A stretch of DNA of 10,235 nucleotides from CAZVUW01 sp964629825 (GCA_964629825.1 CAZVUW010000108.1:1-10235); one strand, 5' to 3'. Shown: positions 1 through 6,688, counted from the first letter of the stretch. Notes: generated from the sequence alone by a model not told the origin. A program made the numbers and translations.

Positions 1-142
1 GGATCGACGACAGGAGGGTCCGGCGCAGCGAGTTGCCGAGGGTGTGGCCGAAGCCGGGCTCGAGCGGGCTGATGGCGAACTTCTGGCGGTTGCCCTCCTG
101 CTCGCCGACGGGCTCGACCGTGGGACGCTGGATGACGAGCAA
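1..142 (-). CDS. rpoA: DNA-directed RNA polymerase subunit alpha, N-terminal fragment
   Basis: Alpha dimerises and nucleates RNA polymerase assembly (alpha2-beta-beta'). Only the first 47 codons lie in the window; the gene runs off the left edge. The visible protein begins M-L-V-I-Q-R-P-T and continues to the very conserved stretch EPGFGHTLGNSLRRTLLSS, the start of the alpha N-terminal dimerisation domain, so the family call is firm. The start is taken as TTG at 142-140 because an AGAGG ribosome-binding site lies 7 bases upstream and the resulting N-terminus matches the usual MLxxQRP beginning; no ATG fits. It follows rpsD after a 38-base gap, the standard alpha-operon order. The C-terminal promoter-contacting domain is not visible. 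Confidence 0.95.
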   Translation of the reverse strand, partial: MLVIQRPTVEPVGEQEGNRQKFAISPLEPGFGHTLGNSLRRTLLSSI

Positions 143-149
143 AGCGGTA

Positions 150-154
150 CCTCT
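150..154 (-). promoter_or_regulatory. Shine-Dalgarno site that sets the rpoA TTG start
   Basis: The message strand reads AGAGG here, 7 bases before the TTG at 142. This spacing supports TTG as the start of rpoA, where no ATG is available in frame near the conserved N-terminus. Confidence 0.6.
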
Positions 155-180
155 TGCGTGTGGGCTGCTGGGGGGCGGGG

Positions 181-810
181 TTACTTGGAGTAGAGCTCGA
201 CGATGAGCTGCTCGCGCACCGGGACGTCGATCGCCTCCCGGACGGGCAGCGCGACGACGGTCACCGAGGCGCCGCCGTCGCCGGCCTCGAGCCACGCGGG
301 CTTGGCCCGGTCGAGCACCTCGAGGTTGTGGCGGATCAGGTCCATGGCCTTGGCCTTGTCCCGGAGCGAGACGACGTCGCCCTTGCGGACCTGGTAGCTC
401 GGGATGGTGACGCGCTTGCCGTTCACGGCGATGTGGCCGTGGCGCACCAGCTGGCGGGCCTGGGCCCGGCTGGAGCCCCACCCGGCGCGGAAGGCGACGT
501 TGTCGAGGCGCAGCTCGAGCATCTGCAGCAGGTTCTCGCCGGTGACGCCGGGGCGGCGGTTGGCCTCGGCGTAGATGCGGCGGAACTGCTTCTCCATGAC
601 GCCGTAGATGCGGCGGGCCTTCTGCTTCTCGCGCAGCTGCAGGAGGTACTCGGAGCCCTGGCGCTGGCGGCGCGAGTTGCCGGCCTCGCCGGGGGGGTAC
701 GGGCGCCGCTCGATCGGGCACTTGAGCGAGTCGCACTTGGCGCCCTTGAGGTAGAGCTTCATCCGCTCGCGGCGGCAGAGGCGGCAGACGGGACCGGTGT
801 AGCGCGCCAT
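181..810 (-). CDS. rpsD: 30S ribosomal protein S4, zinc-binding form
   Basis: S4 binds the 5' domain of 16S rRNA, is a primary assembly protein of the small subunit and helps guard decoding accuracy; in several bacteria it also represses its own operon. The 209-residue product has the usual S4 length. Cysteines C9, C12, C26 and C31 form the zinc knuckle of the 'C+' type of S4. The S4 RNA-binding fold is visible around residues 97-160, including LELRLDN, SRAQARQLV.HGH..VNG and the basic/aromatic stretch after it. It starts with ATG 3 bases after the rpsK stop and precedes rpoA, the normal alpha-operon position. Whether autoregulation occurs here cannot be told from the coding sequence. Confidence 0.98.
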   Translation of the reverse strand: MARYTGPVCRLCRRERMKLYLKGAKCDSLKCPIERRPYPPGEAGNSRRQRQGSEYLLQLREKQKARRIYGVMEKQFRRIYAEANRRPGVTGENLLQMLELRLDNVAFRAGWGSSRAQARQLVRHGHIAVNGKRVTIPSYQVRKGDVVSLRDKAKAMDLIRHNLEVLDRAKPAWLEAGDGGASVTVVALPVREAIDVPVREQLIVELYSK

Positions 811-813
811 GGC

Positions 814-1212
814 TCAGACCCTCCGCCGCTTGGGGGGGCGGCAGCCGTTGTGGGGGACGGGGGTGACGTCCTTGATGCCGGTGACCTCGATGCCGGCGTT
901 CTGCAGCGACCGGATGGCGGTCTCGCGGCCCGAGCCGGGCCCCTTGACCAGCACGTCGACCTTGCGGACGCCGTGCTCCATGGCCCGCCGGGCGCACGCC
1001 TCGGCCGCCATCTGGGCGGCGAACGGCGTGGACTTCCGGGAGCCCTTGAAGCCGACGTTGCCGGCCGACGCCCAGGCGAGCACGTTGCCCTCCTGGTCGG
1101 TGATGCTGACGATGGTGTTGTTGAACGAGCTCTTGATGTGGGCCACCCCGTAGGCGACGTTCTTGCGCTCGCGCTTGCGGGGCCGACGGCCACCGGGCTT
1201 GGGCTTCGCCAT
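814..1212 (-). CDS. rpsK: 30S ribosomal protein S11
   Basis: S11 sits on the platform of the small subunit near the mRNA exit and contacts 16S rRNA. The product has 132 residues, normal for the family. A basic N-terminal tail (residues 1-17, rich in Lys/Arg) is followed by the signature SFNNTIVSITDQEGNVLAW, then SAGNVGFKGSRKSTPFAAQ and the conserved end TPVPHNGCRPPKRRRV. The ATG start lies only 2 bases after the rpsM stop, and rpsD begins 3 bases after its own stop, so translation of S13, S11 and S4 is probably coupled. Nothing unusual is seen in the protein. Confidence 0.98.
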   Translation of the reverse strand: MAKPKPGGRRPRKRERKNVAYGVAHIKSSFNNTIVSITDQEGNVLAWASAGNVGFKGSRKSTPFAAQMAAEACARRAMEHGVRKVDVLVKGPGSGRETAIRSLQNAGIEVTGIKDVTPVPHNGCRPPKRRRV

Positions 1213-1214
1213 GA

Positions 1215-1592
1215 CTACTTCTTGACCTTCTTCTTGCCGGCGACGGTCTTCTTCGGGCCCTTGCGGGTCCGGGCGTTGGTGTGGGTGCGCTGCCCGCGGA
1301 CGGGCAGGCCGCGGCGGTGGCGGAGCCCCTGGTAGGAGCCGATCTCCATCTTCCGCTTGATGTTCTGGTTGACCTCGCGGCGGAGGTCGCCCTCGACCTT
1401 GAGGCTCTCCTCGATGTAGTTCCGGATCCGGGTGACCTCAGCGTCGGTGAGGTCGCGCACCCGGGTCGACTCGTCGATGTCCGTCGCGGCGCAGACCTGC
1501 TGGGCCATGGTCCGGCCGATTCCGTAGATGTACGTGAGGCCGATCTCCACCCGCTTGTCGCGGGGGAGATCAACACCGGCGATACGTGCCAT
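1215..1592 (-). CDS. rpsM: 30S ribosomal protein S13
   Basis: S13 lies in the head of the small subunit, makes intersubunit bridges with L5 and touches the P-site tRNA through its basic tail. The 125-residue product has the canonical start MARIAGVDLPRDKRVEIGLTY, the helix-two-turn-helix region around residues 15-80, the signature GSYQGLRHRRGLPVRGQRTHTNARTRKG at about 86-113 and a lysine-rich end. The ATG is preceded by GGAAGGGG (1600-1607) with a 7-base spacer. It is the first of the tightly packed trio S13-S11-S4, after a 75-base gap from rpmJ that contains a small GC hairpin. Confidence 0.98.
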   Translation of the reverse strand: MARIAGVDLPRDKRVEIGLTYIYGIGRTMAQQVCAATDIDESTRVRDLTDAEVTRIRNYIEESLKVEGDLRREVNQNIKRKMEIGSYQGLRHRRGLPVRGQRTHTNARTRKGPKKTVAGKKKVKK

Positions 1593-1599
1593 ACCGTGA

Positions 1600-1607
1600 C
1601 CCCTTCC
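1600..1607 (-). promoter_or_regulatory. Strong Shine-Dalgarno site of rpsM
   Basis: The message strand reads GGAAGGGG, 7 bases before the rpsM ATG. A compact hairpin (1612-1627) begins only 4 bases upstream of it, so access of the ribosome could in principle be affected by that structure. Confidence 0.6.
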
Positions 1608-1611
1608 GGGT

Positions 1612-1627
1612 GGCCGGGCTACCGGCC
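1612..1627 (-). promoter_or_regulatory. Short GC hairpin in the rpmJ-rpsM gap
   Basis: GGCCGG and CCGGCC form a perfect 6-bp stem around a 4-base loop directly upstream of the rpsM ribosome-binding site. Its position at the head of S13-S11-S4 is where S4-dependent translational control acts in E. coli, but the E. coli target is a pseudoknot and no such fold was shown here. In DNA this rich in GC a 6-bp palindrome may arise by chance. Confidence 0.3.
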
Positions 1628-1667
1628 GTGTCGTGTCCTGCGGAGCTCTTCTCGCTGCGTGCCGCGC

Positions 1668-1781
1668 TCAGCCCTGGCGCTGCTTGTGGCGCGGGTTCGG
1701 GCAGATGACCATCACGCGACCGTGCCGGCGGATGACGCGGCACTTCTCGCAGATCTTCTTGACTGACGGCTTGACCTTCAT
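1668..1781 (-). CDS. rpmJ: 50S ribosomal protein L36, zinc-binding form
   Basis: L36 is the smallest large-subunit protein and binds 23S rRNA close to L6/L16. The product has 37 residues, exactly the usual length. It begins MKVKPSVKKICEKC and keeps the four zinc ligands C11, C14, C27 and H32, so it is the zinc-containing ('C+') form. The ATG at 1781 was chosen, not any of the in-frame upstream codons, because it gives the family N-terminus; a GAGAGG-like site lies about 9 bases upstream. It heads the alpha block (L36-S13-S11-S4-alpha). Upstream there are 196 bases without a gene, where infA would usually stand. Confidence 0.97.
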   Translation of the reverse strand: MKVKPSVKKICEKCRVIRRHGRVMVICPNPRHKQRQG

Positions 1782-1939
1782 CGACGCTACCTCTCGGGTG
1801 ACCGAAGCAGTCTGTGCGCGCCGCGGCTGACCATGGCGCTGGCGGGTTGGGTGGGTCTGGACCGCGGCCACCTCTGCCGTACCTCCGGCGCACCGCAGCC
1901 ATCGCCGCGGGCTGCGTCGGCGCGATGGGCCTGGGGCAG

Positions 1940-1973
1940 CACGGAAGGCCCCAACGATGCGGGGCCGGTCCCC
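1940..1973 (-). repeat. Degenerate third copy of the intergenic hairpin element (copy C)
   Basis: In the map-rpmJ gap, just after the map stop, the plus strand reads CACGGAAGGCCCC, 8 extra bases, GGGG, two bases, then GGTCCCC. Copy B in the rpsQ-rplN gap reads CACGGATGGCCCC, GGGG, three bases, GGTCCCC. The two are the same string apart from one substitution, the 8-base insertion and a one-base spacer difference. The conserved loop and the opposite arm of copies A and B are not recognisable here. Two alternative 6-bp stems exist instead, 1947-1952 with 1961-1966 and 1927-1932 with 1946-1951; they overlap and cannot both form. The rest of the 1782-1977 gap shows no gene, promoter or terminator that I can support. 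Confidence 0.45.
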
Positions 1974-1977
1974 GAGC

Positions 1978-2784
1978 CTACCATGAGCTCACCGCCCCGT
2001 CCAAAGTCCTGGCGGGATGTGCGTCCTCGTCGCTGCGGGCGGTCAGCACCCAGGGGCCGTCCTCGGTGATGGCGACGGTGTGCTCCCAGTGCGCGGACAG
2101 CGAGCCGTCGGCCGTGATGACGGTCCAGCCGTCGTCGAGCAGCCGCGTCTCGGGCGAGCCGGCGTTGAACATCGGCTCGATCGCGAGCACCAGCCCGGGG
2201 CTCAGCCGGGGGCCGCGGCCGGCCCGGCCGTAGTTGGGCACCTGGGGGTCCTCGTGCAGCGCCCGCCCGATGCCGTGGCCGACGTACTCGCGCACGACGC
2301 CGTAACGGCGGGTGAGGGCGCGGCGCTCGACTGCGGCGGAGATGTCGCCCAGGCGCCCGCCGGGCATGGCCGCGAGGAGCCCGTCCCACAGGGCCGCGCG
2401 GGTGGTCTCCACCAGCTCGCGCGCTCCATCGGGTGCGCTGTCGCCGACGATCCAGGTGACCGCCGAGTCGCCGTGATAGCCGTCGACGACGGCGCCGGCG
2501 TCGATCTTCACCAGATCGCCCTCGCGCAGGAGCACGTCCTTGGACGGGATGCCGTGCACGATCTGGTCGTTGACCGAGGTGCAGAGGGTGGCGGGGAAGC
2601 CGCGGTAGCCCTTGAACGAGGGGATCGCACCGCGGCTGCGCAGCTCGCGCTCGGCGATGGCGTCCAGATGCCCGGTGGAGATGCCGGGCCGCAGCGCGTC
2701 GCGCAGGACCTCGTGCAGGTCGGCGACCACGCGACCGGCCCGAGCCATCAGCTCCAGCTCGGAGGGCGACTTGCGGATGATCAC
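1978..2784 (-). CDS. map: Type I methionine aminopeptidase
   Basis: This cytosolic enzyme removes the initiator methionine from nascent proteins using a two-metal centre. The chosen product has 268 residues, normal for the short type I class. All five metal ligands of the 'pita-bread' fold are present: D95, D106, H170, E203 and E234, plus the substrate-pocket H77 in NDQIVHGIP. The start is GTG at 2784, whose GTGA overlaps the adk stop by 4 bases, and the protein then begins IIRKSPSELELM as expected. An in-frame opening extends upstream to 2850 but lies inside adk and has no family similarity. Overlap with adk suggests translational coupling. It ends the secY-adk-map trio; a long gap follows. 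Confidence 0.96.
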   Translation of the reverse strand: MIIRKSPSELELMARAGRVVADLHEVLRDALRPGISTGHLDAIAERELRSRGAIPSFKGYRGFPATLCTSVNDQIVHGIPSKDVLLREGDLVKIDAGAVVDGYHGDSAVTWIVGDSAPDGARELVETTRAALWDGLLAAMPGGRLGDISAAVERRALTRRYGVVREYVGHGIGRALHEDPQVPNYGRAGRGPRLSPGLVLAIEPMFNAGSPETRLLDDGWTVITADGSLSAHWEHTVAITEDGPWVLTARSDEDAHPARTLDGAVSSW

Positions 2785-3392
2785 GAGAGCTCGCTGCCCA
2801 CGCCGAGGTCGTCCGGGGCCGGGAAGCCGAGCTCGGCCAGCGCGTTGCACGCCCGAGCCGTGACCTGATCGACCTCGCCGACGGCGTCGACGTCGTGCAG
2901 CAGCCCGCGCTCGGCGTAGAAGGACTCGAGCGGTGCGGTCTTCTCCCGGTACTCGGCCAGGCGGTTGCTCAGGACCTCGGCGGTGTCGTCGCTGCGGCCC
3001 TCCTCGTGGGCGCGCCGCGCGATCCGCTGGTGCAGCTCCGCCTCGTCGACGACGAAGCGCAGGACCGCGTCGACCTTGGCGCCGCGCTCGGCCAGGATCC
3101 GCTCGAGCTCCAGCGCCTGGGGCACGGTCCGCGGGAAGCCGTCCAGCAGGAAGCCGTTGGCGGCGTCCTCCTGGTCGAGGCGGTCTGCGACCATGCGGAT
3201 CACGACGTCGTCGGGGACGAGCTCGCCGCGGTCCATGTAGGCCTGCGCCTCGCGGCCCAGCGGGGTGCCGCCGCGGACCTTCTCCCGGAAGATGTCCCCG
3301 GTCGCGATGTGCGGGACGCCGTAGCTGGCCGCCAGGCGAACCGCCTGGGTGCCCTTGCCCGCACCGGGCGGTCCGAGGAGGACGAGACGCAT
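2781..3392 (-). CDS. adk: Adenylate kinase, short-LID type
   Basis: Adenylate kinase interconverts ATP + AMP and 2 ADP and so balances the adenine nucleotide pool in the cytosol. The product has 203 residues. The P-loop GPPGAGKGT is at residues 7-15, the AMP-binding TGDIFR at about 31-36 and GFLLDGFPRT near residue 80-90. The LID region reads RRAHEEGRSDDT and lacks the four-cysteine zinc loop and the long LID insertion of B. subtilis or E. coli enzymes, as in the short actinobacterial kinases. The C-terminus (after about residue 190) runs slightly beyond the family core. The start ATG lies 12 bases after the secY stop, with AGGAG overlapping that stop; the stop overlaps the map GTG. Confidence 0.97.
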   Translation of the reverse strand: MRLVLLGPPGAGKGTQAVRLAASYGVPHIATGDIFREKVRGGTPLGREAQAYMDRGELVPDDVVIRMVADRLDQEDAANGFLLDGFPRTVPQALELERILAERGAKVDAVLRFVVDEAELHQRIARRAHEEGRSDDTAEVLSNRLAEYREKTAPLESFYAERGLLHDVDAVGEVDQVTARACNALAELGFPAPDDLGVGSELS

Positions 3393-3404
3393 CTGACTCG
3401 ACTC

Positions 3405-4754
3405 CTAGCTCTTGAGGAAGCCCTCGTAGTGGCGCTGCAGCAGCTGGCTCTCGAGCTGCTGCATGGTCTGGAGACCGACGCCGACCACGATCAGCACCAT
3501 CGAGCCGCCGAATGGGAAGGGCAGGCCCATGAGGGCCAGCACGATCATGGGCAGCACAGCGAGGACGCCCAGGTAGAGCGATCCAGGGAAGGTGATCCGG
3601 GTGAGGACGCGGTCGAGGTACTCGGCCGTCGGACGTCCGGGCCGGATGCCGGGGATGAACCCGCCGTTCTTCTGGAGGTTCTCGCCCAGGTTCTGGTTCT
3701 GGATNNNNNNNNNNCCGTACTTCTTCATGTTGTCGGCCACGTCCTGCGGGTTGAACGTGATCGCCGTGTAGAAGAAGGCGAAGAAGATGACCAGGACGAA
3801 GAAGGTCAGGATGTAGACCGGGTGCGCGCCCGTCGCGAAGTAGCGCTCGACGAACAGGCGGATGTTGTTGTTGTCGACGATCGTGGCGACCAGCGACGGC
3901 AGGTACAGCAGCGACGAGGCGAAGATGATCGGGATCACGCCCGACTGGTTCACCTTCAGCGGTATGTAGGTCGAGGTGCCGCCGTAGGTGCGGCGCCCGA
4001 CGGTCCGCTTGGCGTACTGGACAGGGATGCGCCGCTGGCCCTGCTCGACGAACACGACCCCGACGATCATCAGCAGGCCGACCAGCATGACGAGGGTGAA
4101 CACCAGCGGGCCACCCTGCTCGGCCTGGAGGATGTTGTTCCCCTGCGCCGGCAGCTCGGAGATGATCGCGGCGAAGATGATCAGCGACATCCCGTTGCCG
4201 ATGCCGCGCTCGGTGATCAGCTCACCCAGCCACATGATGAAGGCGGTGCCGGCGGTGAGGGTGAGCACCATCAGCGCCGTCATCGGCAGGGAGCTGTTGG
4301 GCACCAGCCCGGGCACGTTGAAGCCGAACAGCTGCTCGGCACCCGTGCGGATGATGACGATCAGGCCGGTGGACTGCAGGATCGCCAGGACGATCGTGAG
4401 GTAGCGGGTCCACTGGGTGATCTTCTTGGTGCCGGTCTCGCCCTCCTTCTTCCACTCCTCGAGCTTGGGGATCACGACCGTCAGCAGCTGCAGGATGATG
4501 CTCGCGGTGATGTACGGCATGATCCCGAGCGCGAACACGGCCAGCTGGGTGAGCGCGCCGCCCGAGAAGAGGTTGATGAGCTGCGCCACGCCGGAGGTCT
4601 GCGCCTGCTCGACCGCGCCCTGGAGAACCCCGTAGTCGACGCCGGGGATCGGGACGAACGATCCGAACCGGTAGACGGTGAGGATGAACAGCGTGAACAG
4701 GATCTTCCCGCGCAGGTCGGGGATCTTGAACGCGTTGGCGAAGGCGCGGAGCAT
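3405..4754 (-). CDS. secY: Preprotein translocase subunit SecY (interrupted by an assembly gap, possibly chimeric)
   Basis: SecY is the ten-helix channel of the Sec machinery in the inner membrane. Hydrophobic segments alternate with charged loops along the sequence, and family motifs such as VYRFGSFVPIPGVD (near residue 27-40), LGIMPYITASII and GGFIPGIRPGRPT are visible; the end is QLLQRHYEGFLKS. The apparent reading frame encodes 449 residues with 347-350 falling in the N run (347 must be Gly). Before the gap the protein reads NPQDVADNMKKYG; after it IQNQNLGENLQKNGG. Both match the single segment that precedes FIPGIRPG in other SecY proteins, so about 14-16 residues are represented twice in different versions. 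Without them the length (about 433) would be normal. Family certain; integrity of the join doubtful. It follows rplO after 24 bases. Confidence 0.9.
   Translation of the reverse strand: MLRAFANAFKIPDLRGKILFTLFILTVYRFGSFVPIPGVDYGVLQGAVEQAQTSGVAQLINLFSGGALTQLAVFALGIMPYITASIILQLLTVVIPKLEEWKKEGETGTKKITQWTRYLTIVLAILQSTGLIVIIRTGAEQLFGFNVPGLVPNSSLPMTALMVLTLTAGTAFIMWLGELITERGIGNGMSLIIFAAIISELPAQGNNILQAEQGGPLVFTLVMLVGLLMIVGVVFVEQGQRRIPVQYAKRTVGRRTYGGTSTYIPLKVNQSGVIPIIFASSLLYLPSLVATIVDNNNIRLFVERYFATGAHPVYILTFFVLVIFFAFFYTAITFNPQDVADNMKKYXXXXIQNQNLGENLQKNGGFIPGIRPGRPTAEYLDRVLTRITFPGSLYLGVLAVLPMIVLALMGLPFPFGGSMVLIVVGVGLQTMQQLESQLLQRHYEGFLKS
3705..3714. other. Assembly gap of 10 N inside secY
   Basis: Ten consecutive N separate two pieces of secY. 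A round number of 10 usually marks a scaffold join of unknown length, so the in-frame continuity across it may be accidental. The protein on the two sides overlaps by homology but not by identity (see the secY entry). Confidence 0.98.
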
Positions 4755-4778
4755 CGGACAGGGCCTCTCGGTCGGACC

Positions 4779-5243
4779 TTAGGACTGGGTGGATGCCCGG
4801 CGGGCAAGCACCTCGGTGGTGCCTCCGCCGGCCGTGATCTTCTGCTCCGCCGAGGCCGTGAAGGCGTGCGCCTTCACCGTGAGGGCCTTGGTGATCTCGC
4901 CGTTGCCGAGGATCTTCACCGGGGCGGAGCCGCGGCGGATGAGCCCGCGCTCGCGCAGGCTGTCTGGGGTGACGGTGTCGCCGTCGGAGAAGGCGGCGTC
5001 GAGCTTGTCGACGTTGACCGTCGCGTACTCGACCCGGTTGCGCGGGGTGAAGCCCGGCAGCTTCGGCAGGCGCCGCTGGAGCGGCATCTGCCCGCCCTCG
5101 AAGCCGGCGGGCACGTTGTCACGCGCGCCGGTGCCCTTGGTGCCGCGGCCGGCGGTCGTGCCCTTGCCGGAGCCGGGACCACGCCCCTTGCGCACGCGGT
5201 CGCGGTGGGCGCCCTTGGCGGGCTTCAGGTGATGGATCTTCAT
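4779..5243 (-). CDS. rplO: 50S ribosomal protein L15
   Basis: L15 binds 23S rRNA late in large-subunit assembly through a long basic glycine-rich arm. The product has 154 residues. The arm is clear at about 8-60: RVRKGRGPGSGKGTTAGRGT followed by GFEGGQMPLQRRLPKLPGF. The globular C-terminal half carries LRERGLI....PVKILGNGEITKALTVKAHAF, the standard L15 signature. ATG at 5243 was chosen because it gives the expected MKIHHLKPAKG beginning; the in-frame opening up to 5309 overlaps rpmD and is not family-like. It starts 4 bases after the rpmD stop and precedes secY, the classic L30-L15-SecY order. Confidence 0.97.
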   Translation of the reverse strand: MKIHHLKPAKGAHRDRVRKGRGPGSGKGTTAGRGTKGTGARDNVPAGFEGGQMPLQRRLPKLPGFTPRNRVEYATVNVDKLDAAFSDGDTVTPDSLRERGLIRRGSAPVKILGNGEITKALTVKAHAFTASAEQKITAGGGTTEVLARRASTQS

Positions 5244-5247
5244 GAGG

Positions 5248-5574
5248 TCAGTCCTCGTCGTCTGCCGCAGGCTCGGCGTCGGTGGCCGTGCTGTCCTCGG
5301 CGGTCGCATCCTCGGTCACGGACGGGCCGGCGGGCGGCTGGCCCGGACCCTTGGGCTCCTGACCCGGCTCGAGGTCGAGCGGCTCGGGGTCGCCGGGGTA
5401 GCGCACCTCGACCAGGTGGGCGATCTTGCGGATCATCCCACGGATCTCGGGGCGGTCCGGCTGGGTGACGGTCTGGTGCAGCTTGCGCAGCCCGAGGGAG
5501 CGCAGCGTCGCGCGCTGGTCCTGGCCGCGCCCGATGGCGCTGCGGACCTGCTTGATCTCGATGACCTCAGCCAC
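5248..5574 (-). CDS. rpmD: 50S ribosomal protein L30 with an acidic C-terminal extension
   Basis: L30 is a small 23S rRNA-binding protein of the large subunit. Residues 1-58 are a complete L30: IKQVRSAIGRGQDQRATLRSLGLRK...VTQPDRPEIRGMIRKIAHLVEV. Bacterial L30 usually ends about there (near 60 residues). Here 50 more residues follow, rich in Pro, Ala, Asp and Glu, with 15 acidic residues and only one lysine, ending DDED; this tail looks disordered. The start is GTG at 5574, 3 bases after the rpsE stop; the stop lies 4 bases before rplO. The reading frame stays open through the tail with no sign of a frameshift, so the extension is probably real. Confidence 0.94.
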   Translation of the reverse strand: MAEVIEIKQVRSAIGRGQDQRATLRSLGLRKLHQTVTQPDRPEIRGMIRKIAHLVEVRYPGDPEPLDLEPGQEPKGPGQPPAGPSVTEDATAEDSTATDAEPAADDED

Positions 5575-5577
5575 GGC

Positions 5578-6180
5578 CTATCGCCCTGCCTTCATGTTCT
5601 GGAGCATCTTGGCGGGCAGGATCTCCTCCAGCTCGAGGTCGCGCAGTCGGGCGACGTCCTCGGGGCGGCGGAGCTCCTTGAGCGCCGCGATGGTCGCGTG
5701 GACGACGTTGATGGGGTTGGAGGTCCCCAGCGACTTGGCCAGCACGTCGGAGATGCCGGCGCACTCGAGCACGGCGCGGACGGGCCCACCGGCGATCACA
5801 CCGGTACCCGGTGCGGCCGGCTTGAGGCCCACGTGCCCCGCGCCGTCGCGACCCACCACGGGGTGCACGATCGTGCGCTGGATCATCGGGACGCTGAAGA
5901 AGTTCTTCTTCGCCTCCTCGACGCCCTTCTGGATGGCAGCGGGCACCTCCTTGGCCTTGCCGTAGCCGACGCCCACGGTGCCCTCGGCGTCGCCGACGAC
6001 GACCAGGGCCGTGAACGAGAAGCGCCGGCCGCCCTTGACGACCTTGGCCACGCGGTTGATCGCGACGACCTTCTCCTCGTACGGGCTGCGCTCCTCCTCG
6101 CGCCCACGGCCGCGGCCACGTCCACCGCCGCGACCGCCGGGGCGATCGCCGCGCTGCTGGCCTCCACCTGGTCCAACCAT
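5578..6180 (-). CDS. rpsE: 30S ribosomal protein S5
   Basis: S5 sits at the mRNA entry side of the small subunit and takes part in decoding fidelity and mRNA unwinding. The product has 200 residues. Residues 1-30 form a Gly/Arg-rich tail (repeats of GRGRGR) typical of actinobacterial S5. The N-terminal RNA-binding domain starts near EEKVVAINRVAKVVKGGRRF (about 35-54) and includes VGVGYGKAKEVPAAI; the C-terminal domain has GTGVIAGGPVRAVLECAG and LGTSNPINVVHAT. ATG at 6180 is preceded by GAGGA-like bases. It follows rplR after 62 bases and lies 3 bases ahead of rpmD. Confidence 0.98.
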   Translation of the reverse strand: MVGPGGGQQRGDRPGGRGGGRGRGRGREEERSPYEEKVVAINRVAKVVKGGRRFSFTALVVVGDAEGTVGVGYGKAKEVPAAIQKGVEEAKKNFFSVPMIQRTIVHPVVGRDGAGHVGLKPAAPGTGVIAGGPVRAVLECAGISDVLAKSLGTSNPINVVHATIAALKELRRPEDVARLRDLELEEILPAKMLQNMKAGR

Positions 6181-6242
6181 GATCTCTCAGTCCTCACCTA
6201 GTGCGTTCGGGCGGGGCTTCACCCGCCGTGCGTCTTGAAGCC

Positions 6243-6608
6243 TTAGAACTCGAGCCCCGCCTCGCGCGCCGCCTCGGCGAGCGCACGGACACGGCCGTGG
6301 TAGCGGTTGCCGCCGCGGTCGAACACGACCCGGGTGATCCCAGCCGCCTTCGCACGCTCGGCCACCGCGGTGCCGACGCTGGACGCAACCCCGATCTTGC
6401 CCTGTCCGTCGCTTGCCGGCAGGTCCTTTTCGAGACTTGATGCCGCAACCAGGGTCGCGGCGCGGTCGTCGTCGACCAGCTGGGCGTAGATGTGCATGTT
6501 CGAGCGGAACACGACCAGGCGGGGCCGCTCGGCGGTGCCCCGCACCTTGCGGCGCAGGCGTGCATGGCGCCGCTGGCGCGCGGCGGACGAGCTCTTGCTT
6601 GCAGTCAT
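6243..6608 (-). CDS. rplR: 50S ribosomal protein L18
   Basis: L18 binds 5S rRNA and, with L5, docks it on the central protuberance of the large subunit. The product has 121 residues, normal length. It has the basic start ARQRRHARLRRKVRGT, then ERPRLVVFRSNMHIYAQLVDD, and the signature end ITRVVFDRGGNRYHGRVRALAEAAREAGLEF. ATG at 6608 has AGGAG about 7-8 bases upstream. It stands between L6 and S5, as in the spc operon. The 80-base gap in front of it shows only the ribosome-binding site. Confidence 0.98.
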   Translation of the reverse strand: MTASKSSSAARQRRHARLRRKVRGTAERPRLVVFRSNMHIYAQLVDDDRAATLVAASSLEKDLPASDGQGKIGVASSVGTAVAERAKAAGITRVVFDRGGNRYHGRVRALAEAAREAGLEF

Positions 6609-6688
6609 CGTGCTTCTCCTGTGCTGGCACCCCCCGCTCGGGACGCTCCGGAGAACCTGGAGCTCCTGCCGCGGGAGTGTGCGGCTCG

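Noticed and set aside
2785..2850. In-frame upstream extension of map
   Set aside because: It lies inside adk, has no similarity to methionine aminopeptidase, and the GTG at 2784 gives the family start.
5244..5309. In-frame upstream extension of rplO
   Set aside because: It overlaps the coding tail of rpmD, and L15 begins MKIHHLKP at 5243.
2895..5468. A very long open frame on the plus strand (857 codons) and several others of 200-450 codons opposite the ribosomal genes
   Set aside because: They are antisense shadows of adk, secY and neighbours in GC-rich DNA, have low-complexity composition with no domain, and this one crosses the N gap.
6215..6242. Inverted repeat GGCTTC/GAAGCC right after the rplR stop, as a terminator
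   Set aside because: The stem is only 6 bp with a 16-base loop and no T-run, and rpsE follows directly in the same operon; chance or minor structure is more likely.
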